From contig UCLR01000008.1 in NCBI GenBank assembly GCA_900473415.1, forward strand, positions 140,484 through 204,483: a DNA stretch of 64,000 nt, written 5' to 3'. The DNA is from Hyphomicrobiales bacterium. GTDB lineage: Bacteria; Pseudomonadota; Alphaproteobacteria; Rhizobiales; Beijerinckiaceae. Both the position numbers and the translations under genes were made by a program. Below the pieces are notes generated by a model. It searched no databases. It saw nothing but the letters and a program-made list of their open reading frames with translations, and had not been told where the DNA came from. Positions within the stretch are counted from its first letter, which is position 1; each line of letters begins with the position of its first letter. This document shows positions 16,304-24,629 of this stretch, one piece after another.

Positions 16304-17452
16304 TCACGGCGGCCGGGTCGAGGCGGCGGCTTGCTGCCGCGACGCAGGTCGCGCGCCCGGCAGCGGCTTGACGCGCTGTCCCGGATGCAGGGCTTGAATC
16401 CCGGCCGAGACGATCGTCTCGCCCGGCTCCAGCCCCTGGGACAGGATGACCGTCGCCGGATCGAAGCGCAGCACGTCGACGTCGCGTAGCGAGACAGTCG
16501 ACTTGGCCGAATCGACGATCCAAACCGCGGGCGAGCGGCCCTGCTGGGTCAATGCGCTCGCTGGGATCGAAACAATCGCTGCAGTCGTCAGTTCGACGCT
16601 GCCGACGACAGTGGAGCCGAGCCGCATCGCCTCGGGCGGATTCTGCAACCCGACCCTGACCTCGAATGTGCGGGTCACCGGATCAGCCTGCGGCGCGACT
16701 TCACGCACCGTGCCGTAGGCGATCACGGTCGGCGCGTCGGCCAGCGCGACGCGGATCCTGGCATCGCTCAGATGGGTGTCGAGCATGGCGGCGGGCACAT
16801 TGAAGACAGCGTCGCGGACATCGTCGCGCGCGACTTGCACGACGACCTGCCCAGGCTGCACCACCTCGCCCGGCTCGATCTGGCGTGCCGTCACCACGCC
16901 CGCTGAATCGGTGCGCAATTCGGTGAAGCCGAGCCGGTCGCGCGCCTGCTCGAGCTGAGCCTCCGCATTCTCCAGCCGGGCCTGCGCGGTCTCCTGGGCC
17001 CGCAGCGCCTGGTCGAAGCGTAGCCGCGTTGTGAAGCCCTGCCCCATCAGGCGTTCCTGACGCTCGAAGGTGCTGCGCGCCGTGTTGACCTCGCCGCGTG
17101 CTGCCTCCAGCGCCGCCGTGGCCGCAGCCACGGCGTTCCGTTCGAGAGCGGGCTCCAACCGGGCGATGAGCTGCCCGGCAGCGACCCGGTCGCCGACATT
17201 GACCGGGCGTTCGAGAACCCTGCCGCCGATGCGGAAGGCGAGGCCGACATCCTGCTTGGCCTGGATCTCGCCGCTGAGCCGGAGATCCTCGGCAAAATGC
17301 CCAGCCTCCACCGTGACCACGCCGACCGGCCGCCCTTCCGACTGCGGCTCCTGCTCGTTGCCGCAGGATGCGAGTGTCGCGCCAAGCAGCAAGATGGCTG
17401 CCGCCCGCCCGTAGCCGCTTACCGACACCCGCCTCGTCGCGATCGCGCTCAT
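16304..17452 (-). CDS. RND efflux periplasmic adaptor lipoprotein, second copy
   Basis: A 382-aa membrane-fusion protein of the AcrA/MdtA type. The signal peptide ends in a lipobox (LLGATLASC, Cys near 30), so it is probably lipid-anchored in the inner membrane facing the periplasm. It has the split lipoyl domain (GLAFRIGGRVLERPVNVGD and GVVTARQIEPGEVV), a coiled-coil hairpin between them, and a beta-barrel/membrane-proximal region with PQADPVTRTFEVRVGL. It follows the RND permease with an ATGA overlap and is paralogous to the adaptor encoded upstream of the permease. It may form a mixed adaptor ring with it. Confidence 0.92.
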   Translation of the reverse strand: MSAIATRRVSVSGYGRAAAILLLGATLASCGNEQEPQSEGRPVGVVTVEAGHFAEDLRLSGEIQAKQDVGLAFRIGGRVLERPVNVGDRVAAGQLIARLEPALERNAVAAATAALEAARGEVNTARSTFERQERLMGQGFTTRLRFDQALRAQETAQARLENAEAQLEQARDRLGFTELRTDSAGVVTARQIEPGEVVQPGQVVVQVARDDVRDAVFNVPAAMLDTHLSDARIRVALADAPTVIAYGTVREVAPQADPVTRTFEVRVGLQNPPEAMRLGSTVVGSVELTTAAIVSIPASALTQQGRSPAVWIVDSAKSTVSLRDVDVLRFDPATVILSQGLEPGETIVSAGIQALHPGQRVKPLPGARPASRQQAAASTRPP

Positions 17453-20400
17453 GATAGGGAGGCTCCTGCGCTCGCCGTCCGCTTCGCCCCCTCCCGTGGC
17501 TCCGCGGCGCCGAAGACCGTGACGTAGAGGACGGGAAGGAAGACGAGCGTGAGCACCGTGGCGACCAGCAGTCCGCCCATGATCGCAAACGCCATCGGCC
17601 CCCAGAACACGGTCGGCGCAATCGGGATCATGCCGAGCACGGTCGAGACCGCGGTCAGCATGATCGGCCGGAAGCGCGTGCCGGCGGCGTCGATCGCCGC
17701 CTCGGCCACGCTCTTGCCGGCCGCCCGCTCGTCCTCGATCTGCCCGATCAGGATCACTGCGTTCTTGGTGATGATGCCGATCAGGGCGAGGATGCCGAGC
17801 AGCGCCACGAAGCCGAGCGGCTTGCCGGAGATGAGCAGCGCGGCGACGACGCCGATCAGCCCGAGCGGCGCGATGCTGAGAACGATCGCGAAGAGCCGGA
17901 AGCTCCTCAGCTGTGCCATCAGCACCGTGAACATGATCAGCAGCATGACCGGCACCACGGCGATGACCGAGGCTTGCGACTTGGCGCTTTCCTCGACCGT
18001 GCCGCCGACCGTGATGTCGTAGCCCGCGGGCAGCGTCTTCCTGAGCGCGTCCACCGAGGGCTGCAGCGCGGTGACCACGGTTTCCGGCAGCGTGCCGGGC
18101 GGAACATCGGCGGAAACCGTCAGGTTCGGCACGCGGTCGCGGCGCCAGATCAGCGGCGCATCGAGGCCGTAGCTGAAGCTCACGAATTGCGACACCGGCA
18201 CCGAGCGGCCATTGGGCAGCGCGACCTGCATGCTGCGCAGCGTGTCGAGCGAGACACGCTCGGCCTCCTGCGCTCGCACGACGACGTCGACGAGATAGAT
18301 GGAATCGCGCACCTGCGTCACGACCGTGCCGGAGACCACCGTGTTGACGATTGCCGCAACGGCCGCGGAGCTGAGCCCGAGCCGGCGCGCCTCGTCCTGA
18401 TCGACGCGCAGGCGCAACTCGCGCGAGGGCTCGATCCAGTCGAAATTGATCTGGCGCGCCTTGGGATTGGTCGCGACAACCTGGGCGAGCTGCATCGCGA
18501 TGCTGCGAACCTCGGCGATGTCGGCGCCGCTGACGCGATACTGAACCGGCCAGCCGACCGGCGGGCCGAGCTCGAGCGGCGAGACGCGCCCGACCACGTT
18601 CGGGAAGTCCTTGGCGAGCAGCGCCTCCAGCTTCTTCTGCAGCCGCTCGCGCGCCGCAACGTCCTTGGCGACGATCACCGCCTGGCTGAAGAAGTCGTTC
18701 GGCAGCTGCACGTTCAGCGGCAGGTAGAAGCGGATCGCGCCGCGACCGACATAGGTGCTCCAGCGCTCGATGTCGGGATCGCCCTTCAGCGAGGCCTCGA
18801 AGCGGTTGACGAGATCCTCACTCGCGAAGACCGAAGCGTTCTGCGGCAAGGAGAGATCCACAAGCAGCTCGGGGCGATCCGAGGCCGGGAAGAACTGTCG
18901 CGGCACGAGCGGCAGCAACAGGATGGCGCCTGCGAACAGGGCGAGAGTGACCGCGATAGTGATCCAGCGCAGCTTGATCGCGCCCGAGAGCAGCGAGCGG
19001 AAGCCGCGCTCGACCCGCCCCGGTTCCTTCCCCTGCGCCGATGGATCCGGCGCCTTCAGCATGGCGACGCCGAGCACGGGGGCAAAGATGACCGCCACGA
19101 ACCAGGAGACGACGAGCGCGATCGTCACCACCGCGAAAAGCGAAAAGGTATACTCGCCGGCGGAGCTGGCGGCGAAACCGATCGGCACGAAGCCCGCTAT
19201 CGTCACCAGCGTCCCGGCCAGCATGGCGGCGGCGTATTTCTCGAAGGCGAAGGTCGCTGCCTTCATCTTTGGTTCCCCGGCCGCCAGGCGTGTGACCATC
19301 GCGTCGGTCGTGGTCATGGCGTCGTCGACCAACAACGCGAGCGCGATGATCAGCGCGCCGAGCGAGATGCGTTGCATATCGATGCCGGCTACCAGCATGC
19401 AGGCGAAGACGATGGCGAGCGTCAGCGGGATGGCGAGCGCGACGACGAGGCCCGGCCGCACGCCGAGGCTGATGAAGCTGACAACAAGGATGATGCCCAC
19501 CGCCTGCCAGAGCGAGGTCATGAAGTCGTCGATCGCGTGCGAGACCGTCACCGCCTGATCGGCAACGAGATAGGGTTCGATGCCGAGCGGCAGGCCGGCG
19601 GTGATCTCCGCCATCGCCTTCTTGATGTTGTTGCCGAGCGCGAGGATGTCGCCGCCCTCACGCATGGCGATGCCCAGTCCGATCGCATCGCGCCCGTTCA
19701 CGCGGAACATCGGCGTCGGCGGGTCTGCCTGCCCGCGCCGGACCGTGGCGATGTCCGCGAGGCGCACCATCCGGTCTCCGACCGGGAAGTTGATGCTCGT
19801 GAGGTCCGCTTCCGACTGGAAGGCGCCGGAGACGCGCACCACGAACGTCTCATCCTGCGTCTGCACCTCGCCGGCAGGGCGCACGAGGTTCTGCGCCTGC
19901 AGGGCCCCGAGCAGCGCGGAGCGGTCGAGGCCGAGATTGGCGAGCTCGCGCACCGAGAACTCGATGAAGATCCGCTCGTCCTGAGCACCGACGATCTCGA
20001 TCTTCGAGACATCGGGCACGAGCAGCAGCCGCGACCGGATGGCCTCGACATGATCGCGCAGTTCGCGGCTGGTGAAGCCGTCCGAGCTGAAGCCGTAGAT
20101 AATGCCGAAGGTATCGCCGAAGCGGTCGTTGAAGAACGGTCCGAGCGTGCCCATCGGCAGCGTGTGCCGCATGTCGGCGATGAGGTTGCGCACCCTGTAC
20201 CAGGTGTCCTGAACCTGGCTGCCCGGCACCTCGCCCTTCAGGTTGACGAAGATCGTCGTCACGCCGGCCTTGGTGAAGCTGCGCACGCTGTCGAGGCCGG
20301 GCGTCTCTTCGAGCTGGCGTTCGAGCCGTTCGGTCACCTGGCTCAGCGTCTCTTCCATGGTGGCGCCGGGCCAAACGGCGGACACCACCATCGTCTTGAT

Positions 20401-20529
20401 GACGAAGGCCGGATCCTCGTTCCGGCCGAGCCGGATGAAAGCGAAGACGCCGGCCGCGACCGCCACGATCATGAGGTAGATCACGACCGAGCGGCTCTTC
20501 AGCGCCCATTCCGACAGGTTGAAGCTCAT
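17449..20529 (-). CDS. RND family multidrug efflux permease
   Basis: A 1026-aa inner-membrane proton-driven exporter with the AcrB/HAE1 plan: 12 transmembrane helices and two large periplasmic loops. The proton-relay aspartates are present in TM4 (LLVDDAMTT, Asp402 and Asp403) and the relay lysine in TM10 (IITKNAVIL, Lys922). The N-terminus begins MSFNLSEWALKSRSVV, and the periplasmic segments GATMEETLSQVTERLE and PRQFFPASDRPELLVDL are family-typical. Substrates cannot be inferred. It lies between two adaptor genes with ATGA overlaps on both sides. No TolC-like outer-membrane gene is in the operon. Confidence 0.95.
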   Translation of the reverse strand: MSFNLSEWALKSRSVVIYLMIVAVAAGVFAFIRLGRNEDPAFVIKTMVVSAVWPGATMEETLSQVTERLERQLEETPGLDSVRSFTKAGVTTIFVNLKGEVPGSQVQDTWYRVRNLIADMRHTLPMGTLGPFFNDRFGDTFGIIYGFSSDGFTSRELRDHVEAIRSRLLLVPDVSKIEIVGAQDERIFIEFSVRELANLGLDRSALLGALQAQNLVRPAGEVQTQDETFVVRVSGAFQSEADLTSINFPVGDRMVRLADIATVRRGQADPPTPMFRVNGRDAIGLGIAMREGGDILALGNNIKKAMAEITAGLPLGIEPYLVADQAVTVSHAIDDFMTSLWQAVGIILVVSFISLGVRPGLVVALAIPLTLAIVFACMLVAGIDMQRISLGALIIALALLVDDAMTTTDAMVTRLAAGEPKMKAATFAFEKYAAAMLAGTLVTIAGFVPIGFAASSAGEYTFSLFAVVTIALVVSWFVAVIFAPVLGVAMLKAPDPSAQGKEPGRVERGFRSLLSGAIKLRWITIAVTLALFAGAILLLPLVPRQFFPASDRPELLVDLSLPQNASVFASEDLVNRFEASLKGDPDIERWSTYVGRGAIRFYLPLNVQLPNDFFSQAVIVAKDVAARERLQKKLEALLAKDFPNVVGRVSPLELGPPVGWPVQYRVSGADIAEVRSIAMQLAQVVATNPKARQINFDWIEPSRELRLRVDQDEARRLGLSSAAVAAIVNTVVSGTVVTQVRDSIYLVDVVVRAQEAERVSLDTLRSMQVALPNGRSVPVSQFVSFSYGLDAPLIWRRDRVPNLTVSADVPPGTLPETVVTALQPSVDALRKTLPAGYDITVGGTVEESAKSQASVIAVVPVMLLIMFTVLMAQLRSFRLFAIVLSIAPLGLIGVVAALLISGKPLGFVALLGILALIGIITKNAVILIGQIEDERAAGKSVAEAAIDAAGTRFRPIMLTAVSTVLGMIPIAPTVFWGPMAFAIMGGLLVATVLTLVFLPVLYVTVFGAAEPREGAKRTASAGASLS

Positions 20530-21626
20530 CGCGACTCCGCTCCGATCAGGCGCACGCGCTGGCCTTCACGCAGAAGACCGGCGCCGGCGGTGACGACGAT
20601 GTCGCCTATGTCCAATCCCTTGGAGATCTTGGCAGCGGCAGGATCCCAGCTCGCGACGTCGAGCTTTCGCAGCGAGACGGTCAGGCTCTTGGGATCGACC
20701 ACCCAGACGCCCGTCTCCTTGTCCTGCTGCTTCAGCGCCGTGGCCGGAATGGTGATCGCCCCAGCACCGCCCGCCCGGGCCGAGCCCGACACCGCGGCCC
20801 CGAGCCGGAAAGCGGACGAAGGATCGGTGAGCCCGACCCTGACGCGGAAGGTCCGCGTCACCGGATCGGCCTGCGGCGCGATCTCGCGGACCCGGCCTCC
20901 GGCCTCTGCACCCGCCTCCCCGTTCAAGACGACCCGCACCGGCATCCCCGGCGCGATCTGGCGCGCGAGGTCTGCCGGAATCTCGAAGACCGCATCGCGA
21001 CCGTCGCGCCTAGCCAGCTGAACGATCATCCGGCCGGCCGCGACCACCTCCGCAGGTTCCGCCCCGACGCGGGTCACGATGCCGGGCGCATCGGCGGTCA
21101 GCGTAGTGAAGCCGACCACGTCCTCGGCGGATCGAACGCGGGCCTGTGCTGCGTCGACCTGGGCACGCGCCGCGGTCTGCGCTTGCTTGGCGCTTTCGAA
21201 ATCCGCCTGCGTGGTGATGTGCCGCTCGAGCAAATGGCTCTGCCGCTGGAACTGGTTGTCGGCCTTGCGCAGATCGCCCTGCGCCGCCGTCAGCGCCGCC
21301 TGGGCCGAGCGAAGATCGTTGAGCTCGTTCTCAGGATCGAGCCGGGCAACGGTTTCGCCCTCTCGAACATTCGCGCCGACACCGACTAGGCGCTCGGCCA
21401 GCCGGCCGCCGATGCGGAATGCCAGCGACGCCTGGTCCTGCGCCTCAATATGGCCGGTGAAGGTGAGATCAGGCGCCTGGCGCGGAGGCTCGACCGTCAC
21501 GGTCCGGACGTATCGGACCACTGGGGGCGCCGCTTTTTCCTCCCGGTCGCAGGAGGCGACGGCGAGCGCAATGACGGCCGAGGCGGCGACGCAAGCCAGA
21601 CGCGATGAAGCTTCGCTATGCCTCAT
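20526..21626 (-). CDS. RND efflux periplasmic adaptor lipoprotein, first copy
   Basis: A 366-aa membrane-fusion lipoprotein (lipobox LAVASC) that leads the efflux operon. It contains the two lipoyl halves (LAFRIGGRLAERLVGVG and APGIVTRVGAEPAEVV), a coiled-coil hairpin near 95-170, and the segment PQADPVTRTFRVRVGL also present in the second adaptor. The ATG at 21626 is chosen because a GGGGAG ribosome site lies 8 bases upstream and a signal peptide begins there; an upstream in-frame start would add 40 residues without signal-peptide character. No linked TetR- or LysR-type regulator is seen. Confidence 0.92.
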   Translation of the reverse strand: MRHSEASSRLACVAASAVIALAVASCDREEKAAPPVVRYVRTVTVEPPRQAPDLTFTGHIEAQDQASLAFRIGGRLAERLVGVGANVREGETVARLDPENELNDLRSAQAALTAAQGDLRKADNQFQRQSHLLERHITTQADFESAKQAQTAARAQVDAAQARVRSAEDVVGFTTLTADAPGIVTRVGAEPAEVVAAGRMIVQLARRDGRDAVFEIPADLARQIAPGMPVRVVLNGEAGAEAGGRVREIAPQADPVTRTFRVRVGLTDPSSAFRLGAAVSGSARAGGAGAITIPATALKQQDKETGVWVVDPKSLTVSLRKLDVASWDPAAAKISKGLDIGDIVVTAGAGLLREGQRVRLIGAESR

Positions 21627-21841
21627 GCCCACTCCCCGGCAACCTCCCGGCGGCGCATCGGTGCATCCGGACGCCGCAAGCCTCGCCTCCGCATCGAACT
21701 CTTCCCCAAGCGCGCTCGCGCCCTGCGAAGGTCCACGGGACGACACGGCGACGCTAGCAACAGCGAAGCGAGCGCGGATGAGCTCAGAATCCCAACTCTG
21801 GGCTGCTCATCCCATTGTTGCGGAGCGTCCCGGCGGGGCGC

Positions 21842-23107
21842 CTAGGCGAGGCTCGCCGGCCCGCGCAGGGGCACACGACGCAAGCCGATCATGACGCAAA
21901 ACAGCAGCGCCAGCCCGGCCGCCGCGACGGCGAACATCACGAGGTAGATCTGCTCGCCCCAGCTCTCGTAGAGGCGGCCGGAAACGGTGGTGAGACCTGC
22001 CATCGCTCCCGCCCAGCCAGCCGCCAGCCAAGCCTGGGCGCGCGCCTGCATCCCATCCGGCGCCAGCCGCGCCAGCAGGAAGATGCTGCCAAGATGGGTC
22101 GCGCCGAAGGTCAGTCCGTGCATCAGCTGCAGCAGAACGAGCGTTGCGAGGCCGGGATCCTGCGCCATGCCGGCCCAGCGCAGCAAGGTGACCGCCGCCG
22201 CCACGACCAGCAGGCCCGCCGCGCTCGCCGGCCCCCGCATACGGTAGCCGAGAAGCGCGAACAGCGCGACTTCCGACAGCACGCCGACCGCCCAGAGCCC
22301 GCCCATCGCGGCACCGGACATTCCGTTCGCGCGCCAATGCAACGTGCCGAAACCGTAGAAGGCGGCATGGCTCGCCTGCACCAGCGCAGCGCCGGCAACC
22401 GTGCCCAGGAGGAGCAGAGACGGCCTTCGCAAGGCACCGCTCGAAGCAGCCACCTTGGGGCGGCGGCCGGCCTGCCCTCCGCAACGTATCGCGGCGCCGG
22501 CTGTGAGGACGGCCGACAGCAGCAGCAGCACGATGATCGAGGGGGCCGCAAACCACTCCAGCGACCAGCCCGCCACCAGATTGGCGACGGCGAAGCCGAT
22601 CGACCCCCACAGTCGGATCCGCCCATAGGTCAATTCCGACTGCGGCTCCTCGGCAAGGCGGCCGAGCGTCATCGCATCCGCCAGGGCGATCAAGGGCCCT
22701 TGCGCCAGCGCGATGGCGATGACGGCGATGAGGATCGGCCAGAAGCTCGCCACTATCCCCAACAGCGCTGTGCCCATCGCGACCAGCACGGCGCAGATCG
22801 ACAGCGCCGTCGAAATGCGCCCGCTGCGATCAGCCAATGCCCCGACGATCGGGTTCGCCGCGATCCGGGTCAGCAGCGGCGCAGCGAGGATGATGCCGAT
22901 CGCATCGGCGCCCAATGACTGCGCCTGCAGCCAGAGCGGAAAGAACGGAAGATTGACCCCCAGTTCGAAGAACAGGAAGGCATAGAGCCATGACAGCCGC
23001 GTGCCGGTTGTCCCCGTCCTCTGGGCAGCGGAGGCCGCTTCCGACCAAAGGGGGCTTTTACCGCTCCAGCCCGGCAGCCGGCCTCTCAGGAAGCGCTGGC
23101 GAACCAC
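21842..23107 (-). CDS. MFS transporter (HcaT/PPP-like)
   Basis: A 421-aa major facilitator with 12 predicted helices. It matches the MFS_1-like group that includes the 3-phenylpropionate transporter HcaT: FELGVNLPFFPLWLQAQ at the start of the first helix, ANPIVGALADRSGR in loop 2-3, and TYGRIRLWGSIGFA after TM4. The GTG start at 23107 overlaps the AraC regulator gene by 22 bases; the first 35 residues are hydrophilic and may be dispensable, so the true start could be further in. Co-transcription with the regulator suggests that the regulator senses the transported compound. Confidence 0.85.
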   Translation of the reverse strand: MVRQRFLRGRLPGWSGKSPLWSEAASAAQRTGTTGTRLSWLYAFLFFELGVNLPFFPLWLQAQSLGADAIGIILAAPLLTRIAANPIVGALADRSGRISTALSICAVLVAMGTALLGIVASFWPILIAVIAIALAQGPLIALADAMTLGRLAEEPQSELTYGRIRLWGSIGFAVANLVAGWSLEWFAAPSIIVLLLLSAVLTAGAAIRCGGQAGRRPKVAASSGALRRPSLLLLGTVAGAALVQASHAAFYGFGTLHWRANGMSGAAMGGLWAVGVLSEVALFALLGYRMRGPASAAGLLVVAAAVTLLRWAGMAQDPGLATLVLLQLMHGLTFGATHLGSIFLLARLAPDGMQARAQAWLAAGWAGAMAGLTTVSGRLYESWGEQIYLVMFAVAAAGLALLFCVMIGLRRVPLRGPASLA

Positions 23108-24105
23108 GGCGCAGCCTCCGAGACCGCCTCCGGCTCATCGGCAAAGGACCGCGCCAGACCGCGCTCGCGCGCCTCGGTGGGGCTGTAGCCGAACTCTCTT
23201 CGGAATGCCCGGCTAAATGTCGAATGATCGACGAAGCCGACCTCGTTCCCGATCGCATGGATGGAAAGCGTCTCGCGCTGGGAGTTCAGCCGATGATGCG
23301 CCTCCCGCAGGCGCTCCCGGTTGATGAAGTGAGCGACGCCGCCGCTCTGCTCGAACATCCGGTACAGCTTGGATCGCGACATCGCGAGCAACCGGGCGAG
23401 CCTTTCCGGCCCGAAATCAGGCGACGCCATGTTCTGCCTGACGACGCTGCGGGCCCTGTCGACGAGCATCGAGCCCAGCGGCGCCCTCGCCGCGTCCACC
23501 GAAGCGGGGTGCGGAACGATACAGGCGGCGACCAGCGCCCGGGTCGGCATTTCGAGGCTTGCGGCCTGATCGGGAGCGACATGGGGCAACTGGCGGACCA
23601 AGCCGTCCATGTAGGCGATGAGCAAAGGCGCGAAATCCTCGCTCACATCGAGGCCATGGGCTCCGTCCAGGCGCTGCTCTTCGGCGGGGCGCAGGTCGCG
23701 CGGGATGTAGAGCGTGATGACCTCGTTGTCCCTGGCCTGTCCTTCATAGGGCAGCGCGAGCGAACGGAAGCTCAGCTCCTGGCTGGTCTGGCCGTCGGAA
23801 GAGGTTGTCCGCGCCAGGACCAGGCACCAATGGTCGAGATAGGATTTGGGCCGATGTCGCCACCGCCTGTCGGGCGCGCCCGAATAGACGATATGCGTCA
23901 GCGCCAGTTCGCCGAGACGCCAGGACGAAAACTCCGCGCCAAAACCGGCGGATGCCTCGCGCGTCGGCAAGAGCTCGATCGTGTCCTCGTGCAAGGTCCG
24001 CCAGGCGTCGAACTGGTCCTTCGCCTGAAATCCCGTGGTGCAAAAATGCGCCACGGAAAACACGCTGACGTCCTTCCTCACCCCGCCATGAGAGAAAGCC
24101 GGCAT
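23086..24105 (-). CDS. AraC family transcriptional regulator
   Basis: A 339-aa regulator with an N-terminal AraC-type ligand-binding domain (about 20-200) and a C-terminal pair of helix-turn-helix motifs. The latter include LARLLAMSRSKLYRMFEQ and NEVGFVDHSTFSRAFRRE followed by FGYSPTEAR, the signature of the family. It probably controls the overlapping MFS gene and perhaps the AbgT operon that begins 524 bases away on the other strand. A nested inverted repeat 60-100 bases upstream of its start is a candidate operator. The inducer is unknown. Confidence 0.9.
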   Translation of the reverse strand: MPAFSHGGVRKDVSVFSVAHFCTTGFQAKDQFDAWRTLHEDTIELLPTREASAGFGAEFSSWRLGELALTHIVYSGAPDRRWRHRPKSYLDHWCLVLARTTSSDGQTSQELSFRSLALPYEGQARDNEVITLYIPRDLRPAEEQRLDGAHGLDVSEDFAPLLIAYMDGLVRQLPHVAPDQAASLEMPTRALVAACIVPHPASVDAARAPLGSMLVDRARSVVRQNMASPDFGPERLARLLAMSRSKLYRMFEQSGGVAHFINRERLREAHHRLNSQRETLSIHAIGNEVGFVDHSTFSRAFRREFGYSPTEARERGLARSFADEPEAVSEAAPWFASAS

Positions 24106-24164
24106 CGATCACTCCGATTGTTCTGCACCCCGCAGAATAGGAAGAAATCCAGCCCTTGAAAAAA

Positions 24165-24205
24165 TTCTGATTGAGTTGAACCAACTCAATAAAGCTCAAT
24201 CAGAA
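24165..24205. promoter_or_regulatory. Nested inverted repeats upstream of the AraC gene
   Basis: An outer perfect repeat, TTCTGATTGAG (24165-24175) against CTCAATCAGAA (24195-24205), overlaps an inner perfect repeat, ATTGAGTTG (24170-24178) against CAACTCAAT (24182-24190). The two cannot form fully at the same time. They lie in an AT-rich stretch (about 24150-24260) that stands out from the GC-rich surroundings, between the divergent AraC and AbgT genes. Operator or antisense-strand terminator are both possible. Confidence 0.5.
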
Positions 24206-24620
24206 CAAGACCTAATGCAAATATCTTAAAATCAGAAGTATCAACCAAATGTTGGCACCATGAACACACCGCGTCAACCCTGATACGCCGTTACGATATC
24301 GCCTCCCTGATCGCAGCTGTGACCGGAAGGCAGCGGCCGGGCCGAGCGCTCCCACCGCGGATCTGATCCATCCCGGTGGGGTACTTGGGCGTCGAACGGT
24401 CCGTAGAAGGCCGCTCCGTCACCGGCAAACCGGAGTACATCCGGCAAATGCCGCAGGGCTCGATTTTGGGACAGGCGGCCCAGACTTTGGGATTCTCTGC
24501 CGATGTCCTCCCCGCGCCGGGATTTAAGGTTCACGCCTGAGACTCGGAATCTTGTCTGCGCCGGGGCCTGCTCCCGGCGCGCGCAGCAGATCCTGCGGGA
24601 CAGCTTTTGGCTCAAGGGGG
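24206..24620. other. Intergenic region between the AraC and AbgT genes
   Basis: About 400 bases without a convincing gene on either strand. The left part is AT-rich and includes a short CCAAATGTTGG palindrome near 24244; the rest has normal GC content. It should hold the promoter of the AbgT operon. No RNA gene or repeat family was recognised. Confidence 0.4.
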
Positions 24621-24629
24621 ATGAGAGCG

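Noticed and set aside
17974..21021. A 1015-codon open frame on the plus strand opposite the RND pump.
   Set aside because: It is antisense to a well-supported pump and adaptor; its product is rich in Arg, His and Asp with no domain, as expected from the mirror frame of GC-rich coding DNA.
24274..24615. A 113-codon minus-strand frame in the AraC-AbgT gap.
   Set aside because: No ribosome site, no recognisable domain, and it covers the expected AbgT promoter and ribosome site.
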